From: Dipteris shenzhenensis
Taxonomy: Eukaryota > Polypodiophyta > Polypodiopsida > Gleicheniales
Reading direction: 5' to 3' (one strand)
Assembly (NCBI GenBank): GCA_047967505.1
Contig: CM106539.1
DNA: 64,000 nt
This document shows, piece by piece, positions 1 through 12,392 of this stretch. Within the stretch, counting starts at the first letter, position 1; every line of letters starts with the position of its first letter. Both the position numbers and the translations under genes were made by a program. The notes under the pieces are model-generated. The model saw nothing but the letters and a program-made list of their open reading frames with translations. It was not told the DNA's origin and searched no databases.

Positions 1-101
1 AAAGAAAGATGTTTGTTGTTTCGTATGCATCGAAACCACAAAGAAAAGCCAATTTATAGATGTTGCGTTAGGAAGATTCATTGGAGTAAATTAAATTGGA
101 G

Positions 102-392
102 TATTGATATATGCAATAGGATTGTTATAGATCTTTGACATCCATCATATAAATGTGGTCTTCAAAAACAAAATTAAACTTGCAACAACTGTCAATTTTT
201 ATTTGGTATATTAGATGTATCAAATTAATGTCAAATGCTTATGTTTCTATGTTGATAAATTGCAATATTGACATATGCAATAGGATTATGGTAGAGCTTT
301 GACATCCATCATATAAATGTGGTGTTCAAAAACACCATTCCATCACAATAGAGCTCATGAAACTCTCCATCACAATAGAGCTCATGAAACTC
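102..392. repeat. Short direct and tandem repeats at left edge
   Basis: Two diverged copies of a roughly 70-bp unit lie at 102-170 and 264-334 (period about 162), sharing the stretch around 'catccatcatataaatgtgg'. They are followed by a near-perfect tandem pair of a 26-bp unit (340-365 and 367-392). No coding signal is seen. This is probably debris downstream of the SET-like frame. Confidence 0.7.
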
Positions 393-515
393 AGAGACAT
401 GGTCTTGATAAAAACCTTTTTTTAAATTGCTTTCTTGTACTAAATATAATCAAAACCATTGACACATAGCCAATTTTTCACCACATTGTTTAACATAATC
501 ATTAACAATTCCATA

Positions 516-1073
516 CTAGTATTCATACTCACAAAGTAGCTCATCTCCGAAGGAGATATCCTTTATGGTTTGCACAGTAATGTAGCCATGGGCACTGAAA
601 TTTCCTTGTGACTTTTGAGCCCAAGGTGGTAGTTTAGGGATGTATACAAATATAACATTTGTTCTTTCTTTATAATGCATTGAGCTATTTATATATCCAG
701 CAATGTTTCCATACAATACATCTCCCACAATACATTTCACATCTGTCAATGGCTCAATGAATGGAACTTCAAACATTCCATAAGTCTTCATCCTTGGGAA
801 AAACTTGAGGAGAGATCTCCAAGTATCATAATCATACTTTGGACCATTATATACCATCAAATCTTGTTTTTTCTTGATGCTCGTATGTACAAAAAGACCA
901 TATCCTGCCCCAGGTATTGTTGATTTCTTTACTTCATAATGGATGCCATTCATTTTGAACACGTGCTCAATGGGTATGGGCAATTTATGTTTCCATAAGC
1001 CATTGGATGCAGGATCAAAATTTGTAATAAGATAGCTCTTCAACTTTTCAGGACAATCTGCAACACCTATCAT
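516..1073 (-). CDS. SET-domain-like protein (degenerate, probably an exon)
   Basis: This 185-codon frame resembles a SET domain, the fold of protein lysine methyltransferases. Visible motifs in order are GAGYGLF at residues 55-61 (the GxG cofactor motif), VYNG near 74-77, GYINSS near 125 in place of the usual NHS core, and GDELLCEYEY at the C-terminus, matching the terminal SET strand. The NHS histidine is lost and the central motif is weak, so activity is doubtful. A splice-acceptor-like sequence ends at 1058, so the true exon probably starts at 1057 in phase 1 and the first ATG may be intronic. The frame ends in TAG directly before Tyr-Gly, where many SET proteins continue, so the C-terminus may be cut. 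It lies in the same orientation downstream of the HAD-like and methyltransferase-like frames and could be their last exon or a separate gene. SET assignment is fairly firm; gene structure is inference. Confidence 0.65.
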   Translation of the reverse strand: MIGVADCPEKLKSYLITNFDPASNGLWKHKLPIPIEHVFKMNGIHYEVKKSTIPGAGYGLFVHTSIKKKQDLMVYNGPKYDYDTWRSLLKFFPRMKTYGMFEVPFIEPLTDVKCIVGDVLYGNIAGYINSSMHYKERTNVIFVYIPKLPPWAQKSQGNFSAHGYITVQTIKDISFGDELLCEYEY

Positions 1074-1320
1074 ATGTTTAAAATCAAAGAATCATTCTTT
1101 TAGTGGAGGAATACAAACTCACATCATAAAGCACATAGCATTTTTTGGACAAGGTACTAACTCAATGTCTTTTAATTCTTTCATAAAACAAATTGAAACA
1201 TAATGTTTTGAAAATCGAATCTAACCAAATAGTGTCCAAATATAAATCATAATGTAGGTACAAATGTTTTAGTTGAGCATTTGTGTTTGCAACTCTAATT
1301 AACAAGATCACTCACATTCC

Positions 1321-2609
1321 CTAAGGGTTGTCTATACAATAAAATCGAATCAAGTTGGCTAAGAATGCCCTTGCAGCATCGGCAGTGATTCCCCTTTCCT
1401 TGCATCCAAGAACCATAGCAAAGCGTTTTGCCTCACTATCTTTCAATGGCCCCATTTTGGCAATTTTTCCTAGCATGCATTCTTCCTCTTCATTCAATGT
1501 AACATGTTGAGCATGCACCATACTTCTTGTAGTAGGACAAGTCCCTCTCACTCTAGTTTTGGTTATAGGTGAAGTAATACCTTTCTCTGTGTCTTTTTTT
1601 GAACTACGAGTAGACATATGAGATTCGACATTCATCCTTTCAAGAACTTCTTTGTTTTTTTCTTTGAATTCAAGGATCACTGGTTGAAAATAATAGAACA
1701 TATCATGCCCTTCGACAATCGGAGCTTGACCAAATCTGTTAGAAGAGATGGCACTGCGCACATCTACTGCATCATCTAGCATCTGTAGGTACGGTAATAA
1801 CTCATGAAGCAAAATAGAATCACCACAATCTATATCAAATTTTGTAGGGAAAATGCAATTTTCTGCTGGATTAACACAACCCGTGTAAGGCGAAACATCA
1901 ATGAACACTGTTCTTGCTGGTTTGCATTCCTCTTTAAAACAACACCACACTCTCATTAATGGTTTAAACTCCGCTTCCACATTCATCCTATTTGGTCGAA
2001 TGATTCTACTCTTTGTATGCTTGTGGCATGCCATCGCACCGCAAACCATGAAGAAATGTAACTTTCTGTTAACATGATGCTCCAAAGTGTCCAGCATGTG
2101 TTGCACCATGCCCTTTTCTCCTCCAGTGGACCAAATGCCAACATGGTAGTGATCAAGCAACCATTGTAGAAACTCTAAACACCCAGGATGGAGAACAAGC
2201 CAATGCTTCCCATTGTGCAAGCTCATATGTTTATTTGACTTTGAAAAACAATGCTCGAGCAATAACCCTTTCAAATCTATTATCACTGCTAGTCTTATTT
2301 TTGTTATCACCTCTTTTGACATTATTTCTGAGCGTGACATTATGTCTTCTCCTTTACCTTCTAAGATTTCTTCCTACACCTTGGCTTCATACAATGACAT
2401 TGCATCTTCTCCTTTACCTTCTAAGCTTGCATTCACATTTGTCAATGGAACATTAACTGCAGACATTGCATCCTCAACATTTTCAATCAACCATGTTGAG
2501 CTTGGAACTTGCATGCTAATGTTCAAATTAGGCACATAATGAATCATTGGATCAGGTGTCACATGTACAGGCAATGCTTCTAGCGATGTGAAATTGAGAT
2601 GGCCAATAT
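1321..2609 (-). pseudogene. FCP1/NIF-like HAD phosphatase-fold protein with an in-frame stop
   Basis: The main frame (2340-1321, 339 codons) resembles the FCP1/NLI-interacting-factor phosphatases, which act on protein phosphoserine. Near residues 19-27 is IIDLKGLLL, where the family has the DxDx(T/V) nucleophile motif; the second aspartate is replaced by lysine, so catalysis is unlikely. WLLDHYHVGIWSTGG then matches the 'eiv(i/l)wTa' strand, and VFIDVSP and NCIFPTKF match the later conserved region. The same frame stays open upstream to a good splice acceptor (exon start 2609, phase 1) except for one TAG at 2374-2376. That stop lies between two copies of a short LEGKGED repeat. Either translation starts at the ATG at 2340, or this is a nonsense-mutated exon. 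The phase-1 acceptor is compatible with a donor at the end of the upstream methyltransferase-like frame, so the two may belong to one transcript. That join is inference. Confidence 0.6.
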
Positions 2610-2612
2610 CTG

Positions 2613-3314
2613 TTGATAAACAAGGAAATGAAATTCATAAGTAGAAACAAACTGAAGATTGAGATGGAAAACCAAATTGTCAAACTTTAGGTTGTGTGCT
2701 CTCAATGCAATTTGTTTGTGTGAAAGCATTCATGTTTTTCTTTTTCAAAACAAAATTGGAATACTAAAAAAAAGAAAGCATTCATGTTCATATGCTTAGT
2801 ATACCCCCTAAAGTTGTTGAATCTATACCCTTTCAAGTTATTTTAATCCCCAAAATTACATATCCTTACAATGCCAAAAACCTTTGCATAATAGATAGAG
2901 TGGAGTCCAACATTATCTAGCATTGCCCGAGTGTTCCCACTAAGAAAATATTTGGCCAAGCAGCCAAAACATATTTGAGCATTCATATGAAGTAAATAAG
3001 GATAGAAACAACAATTTACACTAATTCATTCATCATGATCAAGACTCAACACACTTTTTAACATTTATGAACTCATAAATAAATTTGGATGTGTATCACA
3101 CTCCGAAGGTATTACAACATGCAAACACATCTTTTCATGAAATATAGAAAATTAAACATATTCAAGAATACATATGAATGTTTGAATTATGGCAATGAGA
3201 TAGAAGAAATTTCCAAGAAATATTAAAAGATCTTTGGAACAAAATTAATACATCATATGGAGAATATAGCAAGATAACATATGGAAAACACGAACACCAT
3301 ACAAAAGGACAATT
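2613..3314. other. AT-rich non-coding stretch, probable intron or spacer
   Basis: No frame with recognisable coding signal is seen between the HAD-like and methyltransferase-like frames. A good acceptor marks the 2.6-kb end and a weak donor-like CAG/GTCC lies at 3323, so this could be an intron of about 0.7 kb. Confidence 0.4.
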
Positions 3315-4496
3315 TCAAGGACCTGTTGCTTCCTCTTCTATTTCCCAAAACTTTGAAGCGTGTTTTTGTAAATGCTCACGCTGCTCTTCATTGAAGGGTT
3401 GAAGCTCTTTTTGTCCTGGTATGGTATCAATTTCTTTATCCCCTCCACCTTCAATTGTATCATCTTCTTTTGGCACCCCCTCTATTGCCAATATTGGTTC
3501 TTGCAAGCCAGCCCATTGTCGAATTTCATGATTACTGTAAGCGTACGTGCAACATATACTTTCAACCTTTGCCAACTCCTCATAAGTCTCAACAACTGAA
3601 ACAACACACCTCTTACAAGAAAGAGACTCTATTGCAGCAAGCCCCTCAGAGAACAAGTCCAATACATACTCATCTTCTCGACAGAAACCCATGATCATGT
3701 CTTTCATGATACTTGAACGTTTTCTTTTCAAGGACAATTCAATGTCAAATTCATCATCATCATCCTCGTCATCATCATCCTCATCACCTGATTCTTCTGC
3801 ACCACTTGATTTTTCATATTTTTCATCTGCAACATATATTGATGGCTTACATTGTGCATTGGTATAGCGCTCAATATCATTGAAATGCTTTTCCTTGCTT
3901 ACCAATACATAGGCAATTAAGCCATCCATAGATCCAGTGACAAATATATCTGCAGTTTCAAAATTAAGGCAACCGAAGTGTATTTTATATTGTCCGCATG
4001 TCTTATTTAATGCATTCTTCAAACATGATACATGGTCCATGGTCAAGAACACCACAAGAAGGAATTGCACTGGGGGAGAAGCGATTGTCATCAAGCTTTT
4101 CAACAAACACTCAAAGCGATCCTCATTCCAATTTCTACTTCTGCTTGGTCCATACATTACATCCAAAAAGGCAACCCCTATTGCCATTGGCTCTTGGTAC
4201 ACATTATGTATAAATTCCATTCCCTCCATGTTTGAACCGACTGTGTAGAACCTCCAAGGCTGGGTGGAATTCAGTCCATGACTTGCACCTTCACTTTGTC
4301 CCATAATCCACCTCAGATACCCCTTTGCAGCATCAGGCAATGGTGGAGTTTCCTTGCCCTGTTGAGGCTTCACTTTTAACCATGAGTCAGAGCAACCACG
4401 AATCCGATGATACAATTCTGGAGTAATTTTAAATTGTAATCTACACTCATCCCAATTTTTTAACATTAAAGAAGGCCGTTCTACGGATATAAACAT
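3315..4496 (-). CDS. Degenerate amino-methyltransferase-like protein (motif IV before motif I) with acidic insert
   Basis: This is a 393-codon open frame. Its layout matches beta-order amino-methyltransferases, the N6-adenine/N4-cytosine DNA methylase type. A hydrophobic strand ends in LDVMYG at residues 111-116, in the place of the (D/N/S)PP(Y/F) catalytic motif IV. A helix and a second strand follow (residues 125-155), then an acidic linker at 234-252 and a basic KRKR at 257-260. After these comes VLDLFSEGLAAIESL at 278-292, matching the FxGxG cofactor motif I, with a following strand VVSVVE. Both motifs are altered (VMY for PPY, SEGLAA for AGxGxG), so activity is doubtful. The acidic patch and KRKR suggest a nuclear protein. 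It is similar in plan to the ParB-methyltransferase pseudogene at 56.4-60.6 kb. The start is uncertain because open sequence continues upstream in other frames. It lies in line with the HAD-like and SET-like frames. Confidence 0.55.
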   Translation of the reverse strand: MFISVERPSLMLKNWDECRLQFKITPELYHRIRGCSDSWLKVKPQQGKETPPLPDAAKGYLRWIMGQSEGASHGLNSTQPWRFYTVGSNMEGMEFIHNVYQEPMAIGVAFLDVMYGPSRSRNWNEDRFECLLKSLMTIASPPVQFLLVVFLTMDHVSCLKNALNKTCGQYKIHFGCLNFETADIFVTGSMDGLIAYVLVSKEKHFNDIERYTNAQCKPSIYVADEKYEKSSGAEESGDEDDDDEDDDDEFDIELSLKRKRSSIMKDMIMGFCREDEYVLDLFSEGLAAIESLSCKRCVVSVVETYEELAKVESICCTYAYSNHEIRQWAGLQEPILAIEGVPKEDDTIEGGGDKEIDTIPGQKELQPFNEEQREHLQKHASKFWEIEEEATGP

Positions 4497-4927
4497 ATAA
4501 AGTTCTTCTTGTAGTGCAGCATCTCTCTTGCAAAAGTTTTGCTTGCTTGGTTTAAGGGATGTCCAAAAAGAACCCAGGGGCTAGCAGGGTAGAAGCATGA
4601 TAAGGTGGTATAGTAGATACCACATTTTGCAATGGTAGCTAACACTACTAACCTCCACAAAGAAAAAAAGGAGCATCAAGCATTCACAAAAACCCTATGA
4701 TATGACTATTGGTAGAAAGAGATGATGAAGCACCTTCATATAAGCTATTAAGCACCAAATTTAGACTTTATATGATAAAATAATTGTTTGAATTGAGCAT
4801 CTAGTAGCAACATATCCCAAACATAGGTATCAAGTCCACGGTATCATGCTTCTACCTAATAAGAATAGGTGTATATCTTTGAAATGGATTCTTGAGAGGT
4901 ATATGTGTTTTTGTGTGTGCCAACATG

Positions 4928-5614
4928 CTAATCCATAGAAATAGAGAACCCTTCCATTCCAAAAGGATAGTATTTTGAAGAAATTTCTCCCTGAACACCT
5001 TGCTCCATGTTCCAAATATGAAATCCTCTTATGATGGACCTATACTTAATGGTAGAGCACCATACTATGAATTTACAACCTTCACCACTGCCAATTTTTC
5101 CATATACTTCTTTATGCTCAGATGTGTCCATTGGCATAGTGAGCATTTGTCTCACGTTATTGAGACCCTCAATGATCATATCAGAGTTAGTATTATCATC
5201 AACACAACATTGCATCCTAGTTTCTTGATTGAATCTTTTTTCCTATTAGTGTTTTTATTCACTAGGCAAAAGACGTGATAGGTGATAGACTTTCAGGCCT
5301 AGTCTAACAAAGATGGCTTCATAAACTTCCATATTAACAATACCCATTATTACTAGAGTCACTACATGTACATCTTTGAAGTTTGTCTAGAGTATTTTCC
5401 CTTATCACAAACAAATGGACCTTTTAAAATGGTCTACCATTTTCACTATATGTATCCCTCTACCAAGCCCATTGTAGATCTTTGCATCCACAATGAATAG
5501 TTGGACAGAGGGTTTAGTTTTTTTGCTGGTTGCACTTACATACCCACCAATCATACTTGGTCTCTTGCCTTTTGCACCTTTCTTGCCCAACATCCTAGTG
5601 CTCTTGCTTTCCAT
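4928..5614 (-). other. Possible 5' exons of the methyltransferase-like locus
   Basis: Two short frames on the same strand precede the methyltransferase-like frame: 5614-5405, with a basic Lys/Gly/Arg-rich N-terminus beginning MESKSTRM, and 5215-4928. Neither shows a domain I recognise. Clear splice sites joining them were not found, and stops separate them. They are listed only because of strand, spacing and protein-like composition. Confidence 0.25.
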
Positions 5615-6683
5615 TATTTGATTTAAAGCACAATGTCAAAACAAGTAGAGTAGAACACAAATGTAAACCCTACATCACAACAAGAATATGTAGTGACTTT
5701 TTCCATCTTTTAGGGACAATGTTGAAAATATACATATCATAACTGATTCACAAATCCTTCAAACTTAACTTTTGTTATGAAAATTGGAATTATCCCATTG
5801 AGTTAAGTCTTTAGTATTTAGTTGAGTGAGATCTAACCTTTTTATCATGCAACTAATGCATAGGTGCTTATTGTTCATAGTGATGCATGTGTGCTCCTAA
5901 CTACTTCTCAATCTTTTCTACTCTGAACTTCCTCTTGTCCATTGTTCATTCATAGAGAAATGCTTTTTTGCTTGCAAGACCATGAGCTTCCCATGCTACG
6001 GACTGATGTATCCTTTCTTTGATACCACTGCAATGGGAAATGCTTACAAAACTTGCAAATCCTTGAAAATACAACAAGCACTATACAAAAATATGCACAA
6101 ACTTTCAAAACTCACAAATAGGAGAGACAAAACAAGCGTGATGGGTGCAATATCCTCTCATAGGATTGGTTCTCTTCTTCCCCCTCCTATGTGTTTGAAA
6201 TTTTCATTGATTGAATAGCTTCCAAGTAAAAATTCATACAAGGTTCATGCACAACTTCCCGATGTATAAATTAGGATAAAGCTCCACAAGCCACTAATTC
6301 CAAAATAGCTTGCTTTTTTTTTTAATAAATAAGTTTTATTTTCCCATTAAGTTAATATAGTTAGGCTAAGTCTCTAATGTAAGATACAACCTGCAATGAT
6401 AATATGGGTCGAGAGTCCATCCATACATCAATGCATCCTCTATGTCGAGTGTCGCGAACACCCATCATGGAGACCTCATGGCAGAAATACTGTCAGCAAG
6501 CAGCATCTCGGGTGAGACAATTGGTGCCACCAAGCGATCTCCAGATATATGAGCAGTCTGAATCAAGGAAGGGAAGGTGCTACCTTCCTCTTGAGCACCA
6601 AGCAATGCTCTAGATCTTTGCTCTGCTGAACCTGTAGGAGCCTTTACCATAGTTGGCACAAGCTGAAACGCGTCGAGGTAGAG
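5615..6683. other. No gene recognised
   Basis: AT-rich sequence lies between the left gene cluster and the gypsy integrase fragment. Short frames here show no domain, and none has convincing splice context. Confidence 0.4.
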
Positions 6684-7950
6684 CTACAAAATCTGAGGTG
6701 AGTCTGCCAAGTCACCCTCCTCCATCCACCTCACATCTAGTGTAGGATAATTCTTTAACTTCACCATATAGTGACGGGAAACTCTACCTTTCACTTTTCT
6801 TTCCATATGTGCCAAAATCTGTTCCGGAACCAAGATTTCATCCAACTCTTCCACCTCGGGCTGATCCTCATGCAGCAGGTCAGCAGGCACATCACCTTGG
6901 AAAGGCTTCAATAAACTCACATGAAAGGCATCGTGTATGGTCCAAGTGGCAGGTAGCTTCAGCCTGTAAGCTACATCATTAATGCTTTCAAAAACCTGAA
7001 AAGGACCATAATACCGCATCTTCAGGTTTGTGTACACTTTCATCTTGCCTTTCATCTTCCTGAGTCGTGCTTTTTGAAAATGTAGTAGCACCCAATCGCC
7101 CTCTTTCAAGAGTAACTCATGGCGATGCTTATCGGCCACCCGTTTGTGCTTCTCTTGGCTTTTCTGGAGGGCTATTTTGACCTTCTGGTAAGCAACATCC
7201 AAACTTTCCACAAATCTATCCGCTTTAAAAATCTTCTCTTTCGTATGTTGAATGGGAGGTACCTTCCGTTCTTTTGTCACAATTTCAAAGGGGGCTTTCC
7301 CCATGGATGAGTGTACAGTGTTGTTGTATGCAAACTCAACAAGTGGGAAAAATAGCTCCCATTTCGATTGCTGATCTGAAACATAGCATTTGAGAAGATC
7401 AAGGGCAGTGGAATTGGCTTCTTCAGACTGCCCATCAGACTGAGGATGGAAAGAGGATGAGAAATTCAGCGTGGTACTCATATTCTCAAAGATACCTCTC
7501 CAGAAAAGACTTGTCATCTGCAGGTCTCTATCACTGACAATTGATTGAGGCATCCCGTGATGTTTAAACACATGAGACATAAAGAGTCTCGCCATCTGGT
7601 CTACTGTAATTTTCTTTCTGATGGGAATGAAGTGGGCCCGCTTGTTGAATCTGCAAATAATGGTCCATATCCCATCATGTCCAGATGGTGTATGAGGAAG
7701 ATCAAAGATAAAATCCATGGCAATGCTCTGCCAAGGTGGATCAAAAATAGGTAGAGGCTGCAGTAGTCCAGACGGCTTCTGCCTGTCATATTTCATCTTT
7801 TGGCAGTGATGCATGTCCTGACATATGCCTCGACATCTTTCCTCAATGATGGCCAAAAGAAATAGTGCTCCATAGCTTTGATGGTGGCATCAATGCCTCT
7901 TTGTCCTGCATAGGGTGGAGCATGACTCTCCGTCAACACTTTGGGCCTCA
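6684..7950 (-). mobile_element. Ty3/gypsy chromovirus fragment: integrase plus chromodomain
   Basis: A 390-codon frame (7856-6684) carries the C-terminal part of a gypsy polyprotein. Visible parts in order are a zinc-binding remnant with HHCQKMK, the integrase core with DFIFDL (first Asp), SDRD (second Asp) and GQSEEAN (Glu), the GPFQV C-terminal integrase module, and a chromodomain ending DVRWMEEGDL. The chromodomain places it among chromoviruses, whose integrase reads histone marks to direct insertion. A frameshift near 7850 separates it from the upstream HHCC part (AMEHYFFWPSLRKDV), which continues in another frame to about 7950. Reverse transcriptase, RNase H and LTRs are not seen nearby, so this is a truncated copy. 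The third acidic residue context (SEEAN, normally E(V/R)xN) is slightly altered. Confidence 0.9.
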
Positions 7951-8259
7951 AGTGTTTCGTGACACGTTAAATATGTACATGAGAATTTGTAACATATTAG
8001 TCTACTTCATACCTGCATCATTGGATTTGCACTTACACACCAAAATATGGCAAATCATGCTCGCCAAATGCCATCGCCCAATCATATATTCTTCCCTTGA
8101 ATTCACAAAATCAATAATACTGAAATATTTCAAGCATAGATTAATCTTGGAGTCAATCACCCTAATTAATCATGCATGCGTAAAATTGCACGGATGGTGT
8201 ACACATGCTACATGGTGGTTCACACAATACCACACACACATGCAGTTATAGATGTATAT

Positions 8260-10350
8260 CCATCCATGTAGGATACCACATGCATCACTACAAATAGCAA
8301 GCACACATACATTAGCTAACACAACAAAAATGATGGATCCCGCACAACTAAATACTCAAGGATTAAATTAATAGATTCCAATTCTTATAACAGCTTTTCA
8401 TCTTGCAAACTAATTTTGGAATTAGAGGATGAAAGTCAAAGGCTGGGCACTTCATCCTCCACTGACATCGTTTATGAAACCAATCCTAATGGAATGTAAC
8501 ATTGAAGGGCTAACGTTTGATTTTCAGCCTTCACCAATATTGGTTTCAAAATTGATCTTGGTGTAGGTTGTAAAGCTAATCCTTAGGCCTTGATTCTTTG
8601 GTTCCATCATAATTGGTTTCAAAACCAATCATCTAGCATTTGCCTTTCATTCTCTGGTTCTACCAAGATTAGTTTTCAAACTGATCTGGGTGAAGGATAA
8701 AGGCTAAATATTTTGCTTTCATTCCCTAGATGTACTGAGATCTGGTCTTAAAACTGATCTAAAGGGAGTATAAGAAAGAAAGTTTATTAAAGTCTTCGGA
8801 AGACCGATGGGTCTATGAGACCATGAAAATCCTGATACAATGAGCTATGGTAGTGGAGCTACTAAACGAGAATCCATACCGATGCGAAAAATGCAAAAAT
8901 GCAGAATGGGAGTACTAAGTCCTAAGTACAACATAGTCATGTTGATGGTCGACTATATATCAATCTCAGCATCATCATCAATATCATCATCATCCCCAGC
9001 AACAGCAAGATATCAGGATGGATGAGGCAGTGGAGGCATGAAGTAGGCAATAGAGTGCTGTCGGCCACTCAAATGTGCGGTCCTGGCACGTCTCTTGGTC
9101 GTAGCTCTGCATCTAACCAGGGCTACTCTGAGCCCCATCGATCGGGCTCTGACTCTCGGGCTCTGATTCTAAACAAGGAGGGGATGTCTCCAAGTGTGAT
9201 CTGTGTGTCGACCCTCTGTCTGAGCTGTCGGGTCACGGGCTTCGGGTCACAGTGATTACCAACGCATCTGGGGTGGCACCTAAGATTCCATCGCAGTGGC
9301 TTGCAATCAATATGGATGGTACCCCAAGCTCCAGCCACCACGGTGGCTCAAACTTTATAATTTATAAGATTCGTGGCATTTGGCATTTTACTACATTGCT
9401 CTCATCTGCCCCTTCTCTACTACTTTGCTCCACATGCCTCCTCTAGATCTTTTGTAGACTTTCAACCAAGATAAAAATTTGGTTCCAAAAAACATGATGC
9501 AATAAGAGTCTTTTGCGGAAAAACTAGGAGCTTCTTAATATTCTTATTCTTAATTTTAAGATTGACATGGCATTCATAAGAATGACCATGTGTCCCCCTC
9601 TTTAGCATGCTCAATGGCTCCTCTTGTGTGGCCTCTCTTCCATGGTATGCTTGATTCATCCTATTGTAGATGGGTGAGGGTGCTACTCATTAAAAAAGGC
9701 AGAGATTGCGTGTTACTTGAGAGCCACGAACGAGAGAAGAGACTTTGCTCTAGAGCCTGTGGTGAAAACGCAGAGAATGCCTCCAGACCATATGGAAAGC
9801 AACTCTGTAGGTTGAGGAGAAGCGCTAGAGCAAGATGGAGAAAAGAAGAAGCTAGCCTCTGATATCAACTTCATGTCAAGAGAATGTCAAGATGAGGATA
9901 GATTGTGTTGAAGACATATTGCAATAATATTATGAGAATCAACTTCATCATGTCAAGACCCATTCATCATGGTGATGCTGATGACGGTAGCAAACACGGC
10001 ATCTCATGCACAAATTTTGTGTGGCGGGGCCGATCCTATAGAGATCAACTACGAGACCGCCATAACTCAATTCAAGAGCACGCCTAACTACACCATACCC
10101 CTAGCCAAAACATTGTAAGCAACTATTATGCAATAGTGCAAAACCTTGGGCAGCAATCCGTCATTTGGCCAAATGAAATCATCATAGAAATTCACACCGA
10201 CATGCTTGAAGTATGCATTCAACACCAGCAACAACGAGGGTGGTTTTTGGATGTTGGCACCAAGTTTCTTTATAAGTTGTGGAGGCCCTTTAACTCCTAG
10301 CACTCATTTGAAGCAAATAAATGCCAGTTAAAAGACATTGGCAATGGTCA
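8260..10350. other. No gene recognised; degenerate repeats at 8.4-8.8 kb
   Basis: About 8420-8770 contains several loose copies of a roughly 75-80-bp unit built around 'ggtttcaaaactgatct'-like words. The rest, including 8.8-9.5 kb and 9.6-10.3 kb, holds only short frames without domains. Confidence 0.4.
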
Positions 10351-10352
10351 TA

Positions 10353-10466
<114 letters not shown>

Positions 10467-10599
10467 ACAATCGCCTCTTTGGACCCATCCAAGCTTCCTT
10501 TGATACTGCAAAATTTGCAAACTCTTCTGAGCCCCATTAAATTCTTGATTTTTGCAACTATGCCACTCTCGCTGACTCAGGCCTCTCATTCATGAATTT

Positions 10600-10772
10600 T
10601 TTGAATGTTTGGTCTTTTACACTCCCGAAGCATAATACCCAAAGACTATCAAATAATGAAAACACAGAGTCATGCTCATAGATAGAATGAATTGTGTTTA
10701 TTAATTGAATGTCTGCCCATTACATAGGCTTGTAGGTGATGGTTGATTGAGGTGTGATGATTCACATCAGAC

Positions 10773-10825
<53 letters not shown>

Positions 10826-10910
10826 CTAAGACCTTTATCAGATATTAGTTTCAATACTCCCCCTTAAGACTGATAAGGTCTTAAGAGTAATAGAGTGTGA
10901 AACTTTATTC
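10600..10910 (-). mobile_element. Possible 3' end of a Ty1/copia element (LTR remnant)
   Basis: Read on the minus strand, a purine tract (AAGGGGGAG, about 10858-10866) is followed by TATTGAAACTAATATC, which resembles a copia polypurine tract and LTR start. An AATAAA-like signal lies near 10697. No matching second LTR was identified, so this is tentative. Confidence 0.3.
10773..10822. repeat. (GT)n microsatellite, 50 bp
   Basis: Uninterrupted GT/TG dinucleotide repeat. Confidence 0.98.
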
Positions 10911-11692
10911 AATTGAGATGCACCCCCCATTCGTGGTGCTTCGCATGATTAGCTATATGCTATAAAATTTACAATCATGAAATGCATCTACCTTGGCTCC
11001 AAAGTCACTTGAATTATTAACAGCATGAAGATCTTTGTTTTCCTCTTTCTTCCTCTTGCTTGATCTTTAGCATTCAGTGTTTTCTTTTCTTGAGCTTGTC
11101 CATTAATTCTCCCCCTCAAGTGAGATATAAGAAAGAAAGGGATGTCTCTGTCTTGATCTGCTTGGTGGTCCGATTGATCTATCTTTGTTCTGACTTCATC
11201 AAGATCATCATCTAAAGCATGGTCGATATGATCAACCTCGTGTGAAAAAATATTTTATTCATGTTTAAAAGGAAAAGCTAAAAATAAAATATACATGCGT
11301 GTTGCACAATCAAGGCCATGTAAACACATATAGGCATGTCGATATTTACTTCTATTCTTTTATTAGGGAAGAGCTATCATGTTGCATCCAAGGGGAGAGT
11401 GAGCCAAAATTTGAGTGTTAGTGTGTATATGTCTCCTAAGTTTTGAGTGTTTATGTGTGAATGCATGCATGCATGTGTTTGTGTGAGGGGAATAGTCATA
11501 AGAGAGAATCCATGTGTGTGTGTGAGGGGAATAGTCACAAGAGAGAATCTATTTGTGTATGAGAGAGAAAGAGTTTGTAATAAGGATGTGTGCATGCTAT
11601 ATGCATTTGCTAGTGTCATTTTGGGAAGACACTTAAGTGAGAGAGAGAACACATGGGTGCGTGATGAAGACATAAATAGTATATGTGCACTA

Positions 11693-11727
<35 letters not shown>

Positions 11728-12392
11728 GAGGGGGGGGGAGGGGGGGCATGTATTGCGTGAATTATTTGCCTTTTGATCAACATCACATGGCCACTCATTT
11801 CATTGAATTGTTGAATACATTGAGCAAAGAACCAAGCGAAGCACTGCCTATGGTGGAAACTTTAAATTTTATTTCTTGAATTTAAATACATTTTAAGATC
11901 TCACCTTGAGACCTAGCAAAGCGGGTCTCTAACCCATTGTAGATGGGTCATTCTACTCGTATTAACTTAGAATAAAAAGCTTTGTCTACATTAGGTCATG
12001 TTATGCCTTGTTGTTCTTTTACTACATTGCCGGTCTCATAAGTGACTCTAGCAAGCCCAATAGCAAAGAAACCCCAATAATTGCATATGAGAGAGAATGG
12101 AAAGCCTACAACTAGATGTAAACAAAAGAGGGTATGTTGCCAATGTATTGAGGACAAAAGTGTAAGATAATCTTATGTATTTGTGTAGTGACTTTGGTTG
12201 ATTAGAAAGTATATTAAGAAGAAACCAGGGTAGAAAAGTATTTCCCAAATAAGCTTCTAAAAAAGGAGCATAGGGCAAAGAATTAGAGGGTCATGGTCAT
12301 GAAGAGTAAAGGGTGATGGTCGTGACCTTGAATTACTAGCTTGATGGCCTTGCTTGGCAAGTCATGTTGAAGTAGTTGTATTAGAAAAAATT
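10911..12392. other. No gene recognised; (GA)n/poly-G tract at 11693-11747
   Basis: Purine-rich microsatellite sequence (GA dinucleotides passing into G runs) occupies 11693-11747, with a shorter duplicated 'gtgtgaggggaatagtca' stretch near 11481-11540. No coding signal is seen. Confidence 0.5.
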
